This document shows, piece by piece, positions 11,204 through 23,160 of a stretch of DNA of 64,000 nt; the stretch's first letter is position 1, and every line of letters begins with the position of its first letter. The notes under the pieces are model-generated. The model saw only the letters and a program-made list of their open reading frames with translations, ran no database searches and was not told where the DNA came from. The translations under genes were made by a program, and so were the position numbers. The stretch is from contig BCIA01000003.1 in the NCBI GenBank assembly GCA_001599815.1, positions 5,805,598 through 5,869,597 of the forward strand. Direction: 5' to 3'. This stretch comes from Furcasterigmium furcatum (lineage: Eukaryota; Ascomycota; Sordariomycetes; Glomerellales; Plectosphaerellaceae).

Positions 11204-12168
11204 ATGCAGTCTACGTCAAGTTCACACGGCTCTCTCGCCAATCTTCTCCCGCCGAGCTGGAAGACCCAAGTTACGGCCTGGCTCGCAGAAGACACGCCCA
11301 GCTTCGACTACGGCGGCTTCGTTGTTGGCGACGGCCCGCGGACCGCAACCCTCTGGGGTAAGAGCAATGGAGTTGTTGCCGGGCGCCCGTTTTTCGACGA
11401 GGTCTTCCAGCAATGCGGATGTCAGGTGGAATGGCACGTCGAGGAGGGCAGCGAGCTGAACTTTGGCCCTGAGGGAACGGGCAAGACACGGGTTGCCACT
11501 GTCACCGGCCCGACGCGGGGTATCTTGCTGGGAGAGAGGGTCGCGCTGAATACCTTTGCGAGGTGTTCCGGAATTGCCTCAAAGACCAGGACTATGGTCA
11601 CGGGCTTGCGACAGGCCGGTTACCAGGGAATCCTCGCCGGCACCCGGAAGACGACCCCCGGCTTTCGTCTGGTGGAGAAGTACGCCATGCTCGTCGGAGG
11701 CGCGGACATGCATCGCATGGATCTGAGTTCGATGATCATGCTCAAGGACAACCATGTCTGGAGCCGCGGCAGCATCACCGAAGCCGTCAAGGCCGCGAAG
11801 AGCGTCGGTGGTTTCGCGCTCAAGGTCGAGGTCGAGGTGCAGAGCGAAACCGAGGCGGACGAGGCCATCAACGCGGGCGCCGACGTCGTCATGCTCGACA
11901 ATTTCACGGGAGATGGGGTGAAGATTGCAGCCAGAAGCCTGAAGGAGCGCTGGCAGGGAAAGCGCCATTTCCTCCTCGAGGTCTCCGGCGGGTTGACACC
12001 CGACAACGCTGCCTCATATGTCTGCAATGGTAAGTCGTCCGAATTCTCTCGCCTAACTGCTTCGCGGACAACCATTGCTAACACGATCCAGATGTCGATA
12101 TCATCTCAACTAGCTCCATCCACCAAGGTGTGGCGCATGTCGACTTTTCTCTCAAGATTGATCATTAA
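11204..12168 (+). CDS. BNA6: Quinolinate phosphoribosyltransferase (nicotinate-nucleotide pyrophosphorylase, carboxylating)
   Basis: Makes nicotinate mononucleotide from quinolinate and PRPP in de novo NAD synthesis from tryptophan. Two exons, 11204-12029 and 12092-12168, are joined through a GTAAGT donor and a CCAG acceptor, giving 300 residues, the usual length. Motifs include CSGIASKTRTMV, GTRKTTPGFRLVEKYA with substrate-binding Arg and Lys, HRMDLSSMIMLKDNH, EVEVQSETEADEA and VVMLDNF. The second exon supplies the conserved end ISTSSIHQGVAHVDFSLKI. The ATG at 11204 fits better than an in-frame one at 11096, which would add an unconserved Gln-rich stretch. It is convergent with the amine oxidase gene, only 53 bp away. 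Confidence 0.95.
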
Positions 12169-12221
12169 AGGCCAAATGAACTAAATTTATGCCTCAATCT
12201 GTGCTACCAAGTTCCCGCGCT

Positions 12222-14539
12222 TCAGTGACCCTGCTGAACTACTGCCGCGCCGCTATCGGCGGCACTGACATCTGGACCCGAGCCCTGCAGATGCGCTACG
12301 GCATCATTCTCTGCAGGCCTGGCGGGCAGTGAGACCTCAGGTGCTGGCTTGCCGCAGCAAGGGACGATGACGGATGACTCGTTCTTCGTCCCGGGCACAT
12401 CCAGGGCCGGGTTTGATGTGAAGAAGTCTGCCGGCCGGATGTGCAGTTGATGAATCTCGACGGGCCTATATTGTCAGCATTCCGAGGTTCGGATCTGGGA
12501 GAAACGACGAAACTCACATCACGGGCCAATCCTCCACTCGGGGATTGTGAGTCAGACCAAACACGCTCCAGACGACAGGGCTGCTCAACCTCCCCTCCGT
12601 ACCGCCCTGCGTCTCGCCGGCAGGCGGCTCGCCACAAAACCAATCCCCGCGCTTTGTCATGTCCGATACACCTCCGACCTCATCGATGCTCTGATTGGTA
12701 TACTCGCCAGCAGCCCAAAGCTCGCCGTCTCGATATCCGGTGACCCAGACGTTGTGCTGCGCATATCTCGCCCTCCGAGCTTGGGGGCCGTCATGGTCAG
12801 CCAACAGGAGCTGGGTAGCCGGCGGTATCAGCTTGAACCCAACGTTGCGTCCTGAAATCGAGTTTTTCTTGTGCGAGTTCTCGAGCTTGATGACTCGGTT
12901 CAGCCTTGGCTCGGCATCAATCCAACGCGGCCTCTCGACGACCTGTTTTTGTACCTCGTAGTAGTTGCCGAAGGGATTGGTCTGCGGGTTCATGGGTTTC
13001 GAAACGGTCTCTTCCACGGCAATTCTGGTGTCCCCGTCCGCGTACGAGTCGATAGATGGGTCGATGCGGACGGCGAAGACATGCTGGTGGTTTTGTGCCA
13101 GAACGCCCGGCGCCACGACCGTCCCGTAGTTGGAGATCTTACCCTCGTCGATGCCCACCACGCTGACGATCCCGGTGGCACGGGTCTCTACCGTGATCCC
13201 GCCTGCTACGTCGAGCTTGTAAGCGAAGATGTACTCGTAGTTGGCGAGCGTGACGACGCATTGGATGACCAGCTCGCGCAACCGGGTGACGACGGCGCGG
13301 TTCGTTCGGAAGTTGGTGTGCTTCCAGCCGATGCCGTTGTCCTGTTCGTGAAGACACACGACAGCCTTCCCCAGGGAAGGGTTTCCGGACGGATCAGATA
13401 CCAGAGCGTCGAAATAGTGGATGGCGCCGAGACAGTCGCAGCCGAGCTCCAGATTATTGGCGACACGCCCGAAGCCGCCATCACCCTGATCAAATGCTTG
13501 CTTCCGATGGAACGGAGGTCGAGGGTCACCGTAAGGGACGGTGAGTTCGCTGTAGCTCAGACGAAAGATGATGGGACGGTTCTCGTAGCAGAGGTCGTGA
13601 ATGACAGCGCCCTCGCGAGGGGTGAAGCCGAGACGGAAGCGCCACTTCTGCCACTCTACGAGGTTGTCCGAATGAACCTTGAAGGAGGCGCCTTCGGGCT
13701 GTGTGATGTTGATGGGTTTCATGTCCGTTCTTAGAGGGCGACCGAGCAGCTCGGGAACGTACTCGGCTGGCTGGGCACGCTGGAACAAGGGCTTGGGCTC
13801 TGCAAGGCGAGGAGCGGCATCAAGACCGTCCTCTGCGCCTCCTGTTGCCAGCCTGTCGATTCGGATCATCTTCCTCGTGGCCACATCCATGACAGGGATG
13901 ATGGGAACCGGGTAGGCATAGTGATTCGAGTCCGCATTCCCGTTCGACGCGTCCCTGGCAAACACGAGACCCTGCAGGGTTCGGGCGGTGTTGTCGTCCG
14001 GGTCAAGGCCCCCGTACGGCCACGGATCAATTGTGACGACGAAGGTGTCCGGGATGGCGAATTCCGACATTGCCTCCTTGAAAAGATCCGAGTTGATGCA
14101 TATCTCCGGGAAGATGCCAAACTCCTCGCTGTGGAACATCAGTGGCTGTCCGTGACCGGGTTGTCATGTCACATGGAGGGGGAGGAGACTGGCAGACGTA
14201 CGGAGAGTAGCTCGTCTGTTCCTCCGGGCCAGAAGTTATGCGCTCAGTCTCCGTGCTCGTGCCCAAGTCGATGATTGACTGGGTGTGTCGCAGCTCCTTC
14301 GCTTCGGGGGAAATCACATCGTAGTGTACCATGGCCAGGCGGGGAGGGCGGGGAGTCTCGTCGCTGAGGCTGCCCTCATGCTCCGCCCGGAGGAAGCTGA
14401 CGAGTTCACTTTTGAGGGGCTCATGAAGATAGATGCAGCGGAAGAAAAGACGTTGATCTGGACCATGGAGACGGATCACGATGTCCCGAGCCGCTTCGAA
14501 CTCGGCGCGGGACAGAGGCGAGAGGGGATGGACGGACAT
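12222..14539 (-). CDS. Copper/topaquinone amine oxidase
   Basis: Oxidises primary amines to aldehydes, releasing ammonia and hydrogen peroxide; many fungal forms are peroxisomal. Three exons on the minus strand (14202-14539, 12518-14128, 12222-12465) give 730 residues. The start MSVHPLSPLS matches fungal relatives. Key residues are the topaquinone tyrosine at about 410 in NYEY, the likely catalytic Asp at about 326 in AFDQGDGG, and copper-ligand histidines at about 460 and 462 in HQH with a third in AQHNVWVT. The chain ends in a Pro/Ala-rich tail with CCGKP and no PTS1 tripeptide, so peroxisomal location is not shown. The first intron is best ended inside CACAG at 14129, the only acceptor that keeps phase. 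Confidence 0.9.
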
Positions 14540-14631
14540 GACGGGGTCGTCGAGTATGGAGGAGGCTCTGAAGAGGCTGAAGAGGTCGCTCGGGCCGGCT
14601 CGCACACTCCGGATGGCTGCCCGCGGTATCT

Positions 14632-15252
14632 TTAATACACTTGATAGTACCGTCCGTCCTGACCGGGCGGGGCATTGAGGTTGATCAGGTCGAGGAGCCC
14701 AAGGTGGAGATTCGCAATCGCGGGGTCAAGCCAGTCGATTGATGGCTTGCCATTGGGAAAAGAAACGATCCTATGATAGGAAGGTCCAAGCGATGATAAG
14801 AGGGACAACAAGCTGTTGGCCGTCCGTGAACGACTATTCTTTGTTCTACAAGGTGCTGCAGATACAGACGCCAAGATGCTTGTCGAAAACGTCCTGCTGG
14901 TTGCCATTCCGCTCTTGAGGACTCTGGAGCCAAGCCGCGTCCTGCCTTGCGATCTGCGAGCCAGGCAAGTAAAAGGACGATGCCAGATCTGACACGACCA
15001 TAAAAGTTTATCTCCCACAGACAAGCTTCACGAGCGTCTGAAGTGCCGGAGCTTGGCCTCGCCGTCCTGACATGGGACGAGGACGTGCGTGTCGATCCAA
15101 TCCAACTGTTCTCGTGATATCGACTTACCTACCGAGCGAGAAGGCATACCGACAAAGCTATCCGTGGTGAAATTAACCCATGATGCCGACGCCAATGCCT
15201 GTGTCTTCCCATGGAAGCGCAATCCAATCATGTTAGTGGCCTCCACGGCCAT
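14632..15252 (-). CDS. Unrecognised multi-exon candidate gene
   Basis: I do not recognise this protein. On the minus strand three open blocks join in phase: 15032-15252, 14850-14945 and 14632-14770, with donors GTGAAG and GTAGAA and acceptors GCAAG and CATAG, giving 151 residues. The last exon reads IVSFPNGKPSIDWLDPAIAN, then a Leu-rich LGLLDLINLNAPP and a YYQVY end. The first contains ATNMIGLRFHGKTQALASAS and LDWIDTHVLVPCQDGEAKL. The amino-acid mix looks natural and the splice phases agree, but the donors are weak and the 5' end may reach upstream to about 15440. It lies just upstream of the amine oxidase on the same strand. It could be a real gene, a remnant, or chance. Confidence 0.33.
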
Positions 15253-15940
15253 CAATGAGCTCGAGTTGATGTTTCTGTTGATCTGGCTGAGGCGGAATGA
15301 TTGATTCAGGGGCGATGCAACTCCCGAGTCCCACCCAGCATCAGTGGAATGCAGGGGTACTATTTCCTTGAAACGCGCTAGCCCATACGGTACTGACTGC
15401 GCTGAGCTCCCGCCCGTTTGCTGGCGTGTCTTGTGTGCCTTACGCTACAGTTTCCAAGGTCGGTCCCTGGCTGTCGTCATCAGCCCCCTGGGTCCTAGTT
15501 CCGATCCACCCATGTGGCCTGCCTGTCGCAGTGTCTCGTCCTGCAATTCCAACGGCCAGGAATTTCTCCCAACCCACAAGAGCTCGTTGGCAAGTCTCGT
15601 CGCGCAAGCCGATCTTGAACCCTCGTTACCTATTCCATTATTCCCCATCTTTCTTCATCGTCGCGCCTGTTCTTCGATCTTTCATCCCCGGTCCCGTGCT
15701 CTGGGTCCCTCCCTACCGAACACCTACGGGTGGATTGCGAATCATTTTCCTGGCCTTCGCCTCCCTCGAGCATTCCGACTCCGAACCCCTCTCGAGCGAT
15801 TACGAACTGCCTTACGCGACGACGACAACTGGGCAGCATCATCCCGCCTGTGCGCTGGCGCTGCAGCTCTCCCCTGAAGCCTCTCCATCGTCGCCGTCGT
15901 CGAACTTCATGTCATAGCATCCGAATCCCAAACCGCCACT
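15253..15940. other. Leader and promoter region of the mannosyltransferase gene
   Basis: The plus strand is strongly pyrimidine-rich from about 15600 to 15930, as in long fungal 5' leaders. Open frames on the plus strand here (15344-15917) are Ser/Pro/Arg-rich and unconserved. The minus strand keeps an open frame from about 15438 into the candidate gene at 14632-15252. Confidence 0.4.
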
Positions 15941-17111
15941 ATGCTGACGCCGCGTCGAGCCGTGGCAGCTGCTGTCTTCTTCCTCCTCGTATTCTACCTC
16001 ATCACATCCTCCCACGAACCGGCAGGCCCTTCGTCGGGAGCCCCCGCGAAAGACGCCGCCAGCGATGGCACGAAAACCGACGGTTCCCCGACCACCGCGA
16101 ATATACAACCCGATGCGGGACGCCGAATAACGACGCAGAAACCAATGGAGGACATGTCCAAGCTGTCCCTGTACGATAAGCTGGCATATCAGTACCCTTA
16201 CGACGTCGAGACGAAGTTCCCTGCGTACATATGGCAAACATGGAAACAAACACCCCAGGACGGGAAGTTCCAATTCAGGGAGCAGGAGGCATCATGGTCG
16301 CAATTACACCCGGGCTTCATCCACGAAGTCATCACGGATGACGTCGCCGTGGATCTCCTGCGTCTCCTGTACGCGTCGGTGCCCGACGTCCTCGAGGCAT
16401 ACGAGGCTCTTCCTCTGCCCGTACTGAAAGCCGACTTCTTCCGCTACCTCATCCTCCTGGCGAGAGGTGGCATATACTCCGACATTGACACCTACGCGAT
16501 CAGATCCACGGTTGAATGGGTGCCGGATCGCATTCCCCGCACCTCCATCGGGCTCATCATAGGCATCGAGGCAGATCCCGACAGACCCGACTGGAAGGAC
16601 TGGTACAGCCGGCGCATCCAGTTCTGCCAGTGGACCATCCAGTCCAAGCCTGGCCACCCTGTCCTCCGCGACATTGTGGTCCGCATCACCGAAGAGACGC
16701 TCAAGAAGAAGAGGGCGGGCGAGTTCGACTCTACGTTCCAGGACAAGAACGTCGTCGAGTTTACGGGACCCGCCGTCTGGACGGACGTGATCATGGACTA
16801 CCTCAACGACGATCGCTATTTCGACATGGCCAACTCCAAGGGCAAGATCGACTGGCGCAACTTCACAGGAATGACGAACTCCAAGAAGGTGGGCGATGTG
16901 ATCATCCTCCCGATCACCAGCTTCAGCCCTGGCGTAGGACAGATGGGCGCGAAGGACTACGACGACCCCATGGCTTTTGTCAAGCACGACTTTGAAGGTA
17001 TGCTCCCTGCTGGATCGATCAGCTTCCCCCCTGGCTTCCGAGACTGATATTATCGCATTAGGCACGTGGAAGCCCGAAGAACTGCGGCACATTGGCGAAG
17101 AACAGGGTTAG
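15941..17111 (+). CDS. OCH1: Och1-like alpha-1,6-mannosyltransferase (GT32)
   Basis: Golgi type II membrane enzyme that starts the outer chain of N-glycans by adding alpha-1,6-mannose from GDP-mannose. Two exons, 15941-16997 and 17062-17111, join in phase to give 368 residues. A signal anchor lies at about 7-23. A Ser/Gly-rich stem leads to the GT32 domain with FPAYIWQTWKQTP near 93-105, KADFFRYLILLARGGIYSDID at about 163-183 holding the DxD motif, and VWTDVIMDYL later. The short second exon gives the conserved GTWKPEELRHIGEEQG end. Hoc1 paralogues share this layout, so OCH1 versus HOC1 is not settled. Confidence 0.85.
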
Positions 17112-17636
17112 AGCGAGCGTTCATCTTGAACACCTGACCCCGGAAACACTGTCATGACGATACGAATCTGTTTCTGCGAGCCGGCTCTGTACTTGTACAC
17201 TATTAGACCTTTGCATAATCCCGGAGTTGGCTTCCTGTTCCCGACCCAGATGCGGAACCGGAGGCGCATTTTATAGACTCTTTTTTCCCTTTTCTGCCCT
17301 CTACTAGGTTCAATCGCCGCTTCGTCGAAGCCCTCCTGCTGTGACGATGCTAGCCGCGCGCCTTGTCCGTGGCCGGACCGGTTTCCGTTGGAGATGGGCG
17401 GGACCGACCCATCTTCTGGCCACCAGTTGCACCGCTGAAGGCCCCGCACAGACGCGCCCGAACTTGGCTCCCTTCTCCATCTTCCCCGCGCCGGTCAGGG
17501 GATCCGGGGTAAGCTTGCGTCTGCCGAGGAACCCAGCTCATAGCCCCCGCCGCATGCCGATGTTTACAAGTACAACGTCAGTCGCCGGCAGCCGCTCTGC
17601 CAGACCTTCGCCTCTCCCGTCCTCTAGGCCGTCAAC
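17112..17636. other. Spacer between OCH1-like and acyl-CoA synthetase genes
   Basis: Holds the 3' flank of the mannosyltransferase gene and the promoter of the acyl-CoA synthetase gene, both on the plus strand. I see no coding region or clear TATA box. Confidence 0.5.
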
Positions 17637-19612
17637 ATGATACGCCTGCTAGCTGCTCGTCCTCTCGTTCTCGCCGCCGCTAAGGGCTCATGCGCTTCTC
17701 AAATCGCCAGCGCAACGACGTGGCGGCGGGGAATCTTAGAACTGACGCAAAGCTTGAGTCTTGGTCCTGGCGAGGTGAGTACTGGGCCGCGATCGAGTAT
17801 GAGCATGTGCAGGCCCTGACATGGACACAGCCCGGCTTGTTCCAGCACACGATCCCTGAGCACTTTGCTGCTGTAGTGTCTCAACACGGCGATCGACCAG
17901 CTGTAATTGCGCGGACGGCCACGGCTTCGTCCCAGCAAGGACTACACTTCCCGGACGCGAGGGAAACGACGCTGACATATGAATCTCTCGACATCCTTTC
18001 CAACCGCCTTGCTGCCGGTCTACGGTCCCTTGGTGTCAAGAAGGGAGATCGAGTTGCGATCAGCCTGGGAAACTGTATTGAATTTGCAGCTCTCACGTAT
18101 GCCGTCTTCAAGCTCGGCGCCGTCCTGGTTCCCCTCAACCCGGGCTTTAACGCGAAACAAGTCACGGCCGCCCTCGCTCACCTCGGCGTGGAGCTGCTCG
18201 TCATCGGCGCCGTGACAGACTTGTCTTACAAGCCGTGTAGAGGCAGAAGCAATGAACAGCTCCTTCGCACGCTGGTTCCGAACCTGGAGGGGGCGAAGCT
18301 CGAGTCGCCTTCGGTACCGACCCTGAAGACCGTTGTCGCCTTCGACAACCTGGCCTACCATCCCTCTATCGACTTCTCGCTCGCTGGATGCCGCGCTCTC
18401 ACGGGTTTCGAACACCTCCTCTCCGGCGCGTCCGATCCCATACGCCCGGACGCGCCGTTGTCGCCTTCGGACACGATCAACATCCAGTTCACATCCGGGA
18501 CTACCTCGACGCCAAAAGCCGCCATGCTTTCCCACACGTCCATCCTCAACAACGGCGCTCTCATCGCGGGGCGGATGGGACTCAACCCGACAGACCGGAT
18601 CGTCGTGCCGCCTCCCTTATTCCACTGTTTTGGATGCGTGCTCGGGTACATGGCGACAGCGACGACTGGCGCCGCGATCCTGTTCCCTTCCCCGGCCTTT
18701 GACCCCGAAGCAACGTTGCGCATGGTGGCACAGCACGACGCCACTGGTTTGTACGGAGTTGCCACAATGTTCATCGCCGTTCTCGATGCCCTGGCGGCGG
18801 GCGTCGTTGACCAGAAAGACCTGCCGAAGAACCTCCGCAAGGGCATTGCCGCGGGCAGCTCCGTGCCGGAGGCCCTGATGCGTCGGCTGTATGCAACACT
18901 GGGCATGCAAGACCTGGTCATCTGCTATGGCCAGACGGAGACGAGCCCCGTCAGTTGCATGACGACCCCGAGCGACCCTTTCGAGAAGCGGACGTCGTCC
19001 GTCGGCAAGGCCATGCCTCATACGGCCGTCAAGATCGTGGATCCCCTGGACAGGAGTCGCGTCCTGCCCATTGGGGAACGGGGTGAGCTTGCGGCAGCCG
19101 GATACCTGGTTATGAAGGGGTACTGGGGAGACGAGGCCAAGACGGCAGAGGTGCGAATCGAGGAGCCCGACGGCCGGACGTGGATGTACTCGGGCGACGA
19201 GGCCAGCATGGACGCCGATGGGTACGTCGAGATCACGGGGCGCATCAAGGACCTGATCATCCGCGGCGGAGAGAACATCCATCCCCTCGAGATCGAGAAC
19301 TGCCTCCTGCAGCACCCGCTGGTCGGCGATGCCTCGGTCGTGGGCGTCGCGGACGAAAAGTACGGAGAGTGCGTGGCGGTGTTTGTCATCCCGGCGAAAG
19401 GGGCCCGGGTCCAGGAAGATCCTTCGGCCGCCGCCGCCGGAGACCTGTTAACCAAGGAGTCGGTGAAGGTCTGGGTCCGCGAGCATCTCTCGGGTCATCT
19501 CGTGCCAAAGTACATCTGGTGGGCTGAGGAGTATCCCAAGACCGCGAGCGGGAAGATTCAGAAGTTCAAGTTGAGGGACCTTGCGAAGCAGCTCGTGTCC
19601 AATGAGGCGTAG
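17637..19612 (+). CDS. AMP-forming acyl-CoA synthetase, probably mitochondrial (ACSF2-like)
   Basis: Activates a carboxylic acid, likely a medium- or short-chain fatty acid, to its CoA thioester through an acyl-adenylate. Two exons, 17637-17774 and 17831-19612, join in phase to give 639 residues. Exon 1 encodes MIRLLAARPLVLAAAKGS, an Arg-rich amphipathic presequence typical of mitochondrial import. This is why I prefer it to the unspliced start at 17690. Motifs: FTSGTTSTPKAAMLSH (P-loop, about 265), CYGQTETSP, YSGDEASMDADGYVEITGR, IKDLIIRGGENIHPLEIE and the C-terminal PKTASGKIQKFKL with the catalytic lysine. The substrate cannot be read from sequence. Confidence 0.88.
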
Positions 19613-19766
19613 CCCTTGACTTTTGTGTCTCGCCTTGTATTTTTCATTAACCATTAGTTCTGGCATTCAGAAACGGTCGGAGGAACCGCCAGGTGGGTTG
19701 TGTCAATATCCAAGTTTACAGTTACCCGAAGCCCCGAAGAGTTGTCCCGGTGTGCATTTCTAAGCC

Positions 19767-21084
19767 TCATGCCTTGCCCAATATCATGAGTTCCTGCTCC
19801 CTGATGAAGTATCCTCGCCCCCGGCCCCTCCAACGGTGCCCGTCGCCTGCAAGCGTAGTAGCCGATTCTGGAATTTCTCTCCACAGACTCTTTGCATTCG
19901 GAACTGGATTTGGCCATGGGTCATCGAACAGGGCGCCGCGCTCGGCGGCACGCTTGAAGAGCGGCTGGCAGTACAGCCAGAACAGCGACACGACACACCT
20001 GGCAGACGGTGGCGCGTACCGCTGAACGGCCTCGTCTAGGCGGGGGAGGAGGACCTCTTCCATGGCGTCGATGCCCTCGTCATTGCTGTTAAACGGGACC
20101 CTTTTGCCGTGCTCTCGTTTGCCGTACAGCTGGTGGAAATCACCTTCGAGAGACAGATGAAAGAACTTGAGCGCAGGGAAAATATGAGTCCCCTGGCCCG
20201 GTTCAGAACCGGGCGCGGAGGTGCTGCTGGCCGGCAATAAAGGCCATATTGAGATGTCGGTTGGCCACTCATCTGATATCCGCCAGCGAAGTTCAGCGGA
20301 TGTCATATGTGCGCGGCGTGGCGCGGGGAGGAAGCTGCATGGATCCCGGACAAGCACATCTGAGGACATGTGGATGGTATTTGCCGAGTATAGTACGTTG
20401 ATACCCTCAGAATATCTACTTCAAGTCAGCAAACGGGTGCGTGTTGAAGGGGGGTGATGCGCAAACTGACGCCTGTCGACAGCATAACAGCCAGCCCATG
20501 ATCCCGATGAAGCATCGCTCGGGCCAGGGCCCAGGCCACCCGGTACACTCTGTCTTTCCGAGAAGGCAGCCATCCGCGGACAGGTCCTTGGCCTCCGAGG
20601 CCATCACGCCCAGGGTTTGATGCGACGGCCCCGGGGAGCGGTGGCAAACACACCCGAACCAACGCCAGGCTTCCGGCTGGGACTTATCGACGGACATCTT
20701 CCAGAACATGTTGCCGTCTTCGAAGTACGTATGGCTGCAGTATATCTGCGCATGGGGTTGTTCAGGGATGCCGGGTTGGCCGGGACTCGCGACTTTTTCG
20801 CGCTGAGGCACCGAGAACGGGCGGCGGAAGGCCAGGTCAACATGGAGTGTTTGATTTCCGAATGCCTCGACCAGAATTTGTCTTCGGATCTCAAAAGGCA
20901 GTCTCGAGAAATACCCGAAGTGGCTCAGCGAAGTATCAAGGCCCAGATCCGGATCAGCAGTCCCTGGCGTCAGTGGCCGGCGAGGGGTGTCTGGCAGCAC
21001 CGGCGGTTGAGACTCATCTTCGCGGGGTCCAAGTGCACGGCGAGATCGGGCAGATCGTGGGCTGAACCAGCGGAAGGTAGGCAT
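19767..21084 (-). CDS. Fungal protein with a DUF7730-like domain
   Basis: Function unknown. Two exons on the minus strand (20471-21084 and 19767-20415) join in phase through a GTCAGT donor and a GTAG acceptor to give 420 residues. After a basic, Pro-rich start (1-50) comes FSRLPFEIRRQILVEAFGN, the F-box-like opening common in DUF7730 proteins. Near the exon junction YSEGINVLYSANTIHM matches another hallmark of that group. The C-terminal part has several Trp and an RGRGRGYF stretch. No signal or membrane segment is seen. The family is large and variable in filamentous ascomycetes. It is convergent with the acyl-CoA synthetase gene. Confidence 0.75.
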
Positions 21085-21410
21085 GGCAGCCCGGCCACGA
21101 CTGTTGCGAGGATGGTGGATGGGTCTCGACTGTTGCTTTTTCTAGGTAAGGCACTCTACGTTGTCTTGCATCGTTGGACATGGCATTGAACATGGGGAGC
21201 ATCTCGAGGTGCCATCTCAGTGGTGAGGGAGCCCGTTCAGTCAGCTGAGGGGGCTGTACCTATGCGGGGTCGCAGAGGTCGGGTTCTGTCCAGCCTCCAT
21301 GATTAAGGGGTTTCGCCGGCACCGGGGCAGGTCGTGCTCTGCAGATAAGGGGTAATTAGGAGTCGCGTGACTCTTGTTCAATTCTAGCTGTATGCCATGC
21401 AGCGCTTCTC
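21085..21410. other. Short spacer on the minus-strand side of MET1
   Basis: Upstream flank of the DUF7730-like gene and downstream flank of MET1. Nothing further is visible. Confidence 0.5.
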
Positions 21411-23160
21411 CTATGCTGGAATAACCAGATCTGGCTCAATATCCAGCTGCAAACCACCAAATCCGTCTTCGACTGTCCATGACCGTCCCTTCTCTGGGGT
21501 GTAGAGCGCTTCGCATGCCCGCCCAACCACCAGTAATCCTGGCGGCCGGCTGCCCTCCGCCTCGATTGCTTCTGCCACGAACGCCAACGTTGTTCTGATC
21601 ACCCTCTGATCCGGACAACTAGCCCGCTCAATAACGACGCAGGGGGTGTCGCGGGGCCAGAGCGTCCTCTGCTTCGACTCGTCGGCGGCTTCGGAGTCCA
21701 ATTTCGCCGTGAGCTCCGCCACGAGCCCCGTGATGCGGTGCAACGCCATGAGGAAGACAACGGTACTCGACGCGACGAACTCGGGGGGAGTAGGAGGCTT
21801 CCCCTTCTTTCCCGTCCCGGTGCAGACGAGGACTTGGTCTGCCACGTCCCTTTGCGTCGCCGGCACACCGGCGAACAGTGGCGCGCTGAGCGCACTCGTG
21901 ATGCCGGGCAGGACTAACACACGGTCGCCCATGCCGTTCTGCCTGAAAAACTCGACCTCCTCGCCGCCGCGGCCATACAGGAACGGGTCGCCCTGCTTGA
22001 GGCGGAGGACCGTCTTGCCCTCGTCTCGGGCGGCGGTGAGCGCCAGGGCGTGAAGCTCCTCCTGGGCGGCGTCGGCGTTGCCGGGGAACTTCCGGGCGAT
22101 GCGAACACACGTGCGTCGTGGGACGAGGTCGAGGACCGGCGCGGGCACCAGCTTGTCGGCCAGGATCAGATCTGCGGACTGCATGGCCTTGTATGTTGCG
22201 CGGGTCAGGAGGTCCGGGTGGCCGGGACCGCTTCCCGCGAGAATGATCTTGCCTCGCTTCGGCGGGGTGGAAAGGCTCTTCGCGGACAGGCCAGGCGGTG
22301 GCGCGGCGGAGGATATCGCAGCGCCGGTGCTGGGGCTGTCAAGCCCGGAATATGACTTGAGCACGGCGTCGATATCGTTATCCGTGATTGCGGCGAGCCG
22401 CTTCAGTGGCCAGTACTCGCACACCTGGCTGAGCCACCTCATCCGCCGGTTCTTGACGGCATCCAGGTCTGCGTCCGTCACGAGCTTGTTGAACGAAGCT
22501 GTCTGGTCCAGCGAATCGTCCATCTCATCCGCCTGGAGCGTGAGATGGTCCTCCTGCTGAACTCGTCTCCGAACGTCTCCGAGGCGTGCGCAGGCAGACC
22601 CGAGACCCGTGGGGAGAGTGGCGGCAATCTCGCGGCGTATCCTGGAGGCGAGCTTGCAGCCACGGCCGTTGGTCGTGACGCCGACTTGGAGCGGGCCATC
22701 GATATGAGTTGACAAGATTGAAAACGAGCACAGGTGAGGCGCATCAACCACGTTGACGGGGATGCGATTCTTCTTGCAGAGCGTAGCGATATGGGAAGCT
22801 GCCGCGATCGTTAGAAGACTTTCAGGGCTCGCTTTGGATGAGCAACTCACCGGATTCCTCCCTCGACCCTGAGGTGACGAAGACCGCATCGACGACATTG
22901 TCAATATCCCCCCGGCCCAGGGTGAACAGATCGCTGTCCTGAAAACTCTTCTTATGCCAGGTCACCTCACCGGCCTCGATCCGCTTGGCCAGGCCATAAT
23001 GCAGCTCCGAGGTCTCCGGGGCGATGAGAACTGGCACCGCACCTGCGCTGAGGGATTGGCCACATCGAGTTGCGGCGAGGGGATTTGTGCCGATGATTAG
23101 GTGAACATGGCCTTGACAGTTCTGGGCCGTCAGTAACGACGTGGTGGTAGATTCCTCCAT
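21411..23160 (-). CDS. MET1: Uroporphyrinogen-III C-methyltransferase with N-terminal Met8-like domain (Met1)
   Basis: Makes precorrin-2 from uroporphyrinogen III using SAM, a step to sirohaem needed by sulphite and nitrite reductases. Two exons on the minus strand (22851-23160 and 21411-22798) give 565 residues. Residues 1 to about 115 form a Rossmann-like part beginning HVHLIIGTNPLAATR, followed by IPVNVVDAPHLCSFS, both like precorrin-2 dehydrogenase (Met8). The SUMT domain begins near 300 with KIILAGSGPGHPDLLT and continues with LKQGDPFLYGRGGEEVEF, VLPGITSALSAP and FLMALHRI. This two-domain layout is typical of filamentous-fungal Met1. Whether the N-terminal part is active is not shown. 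Confidence 0.92.
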
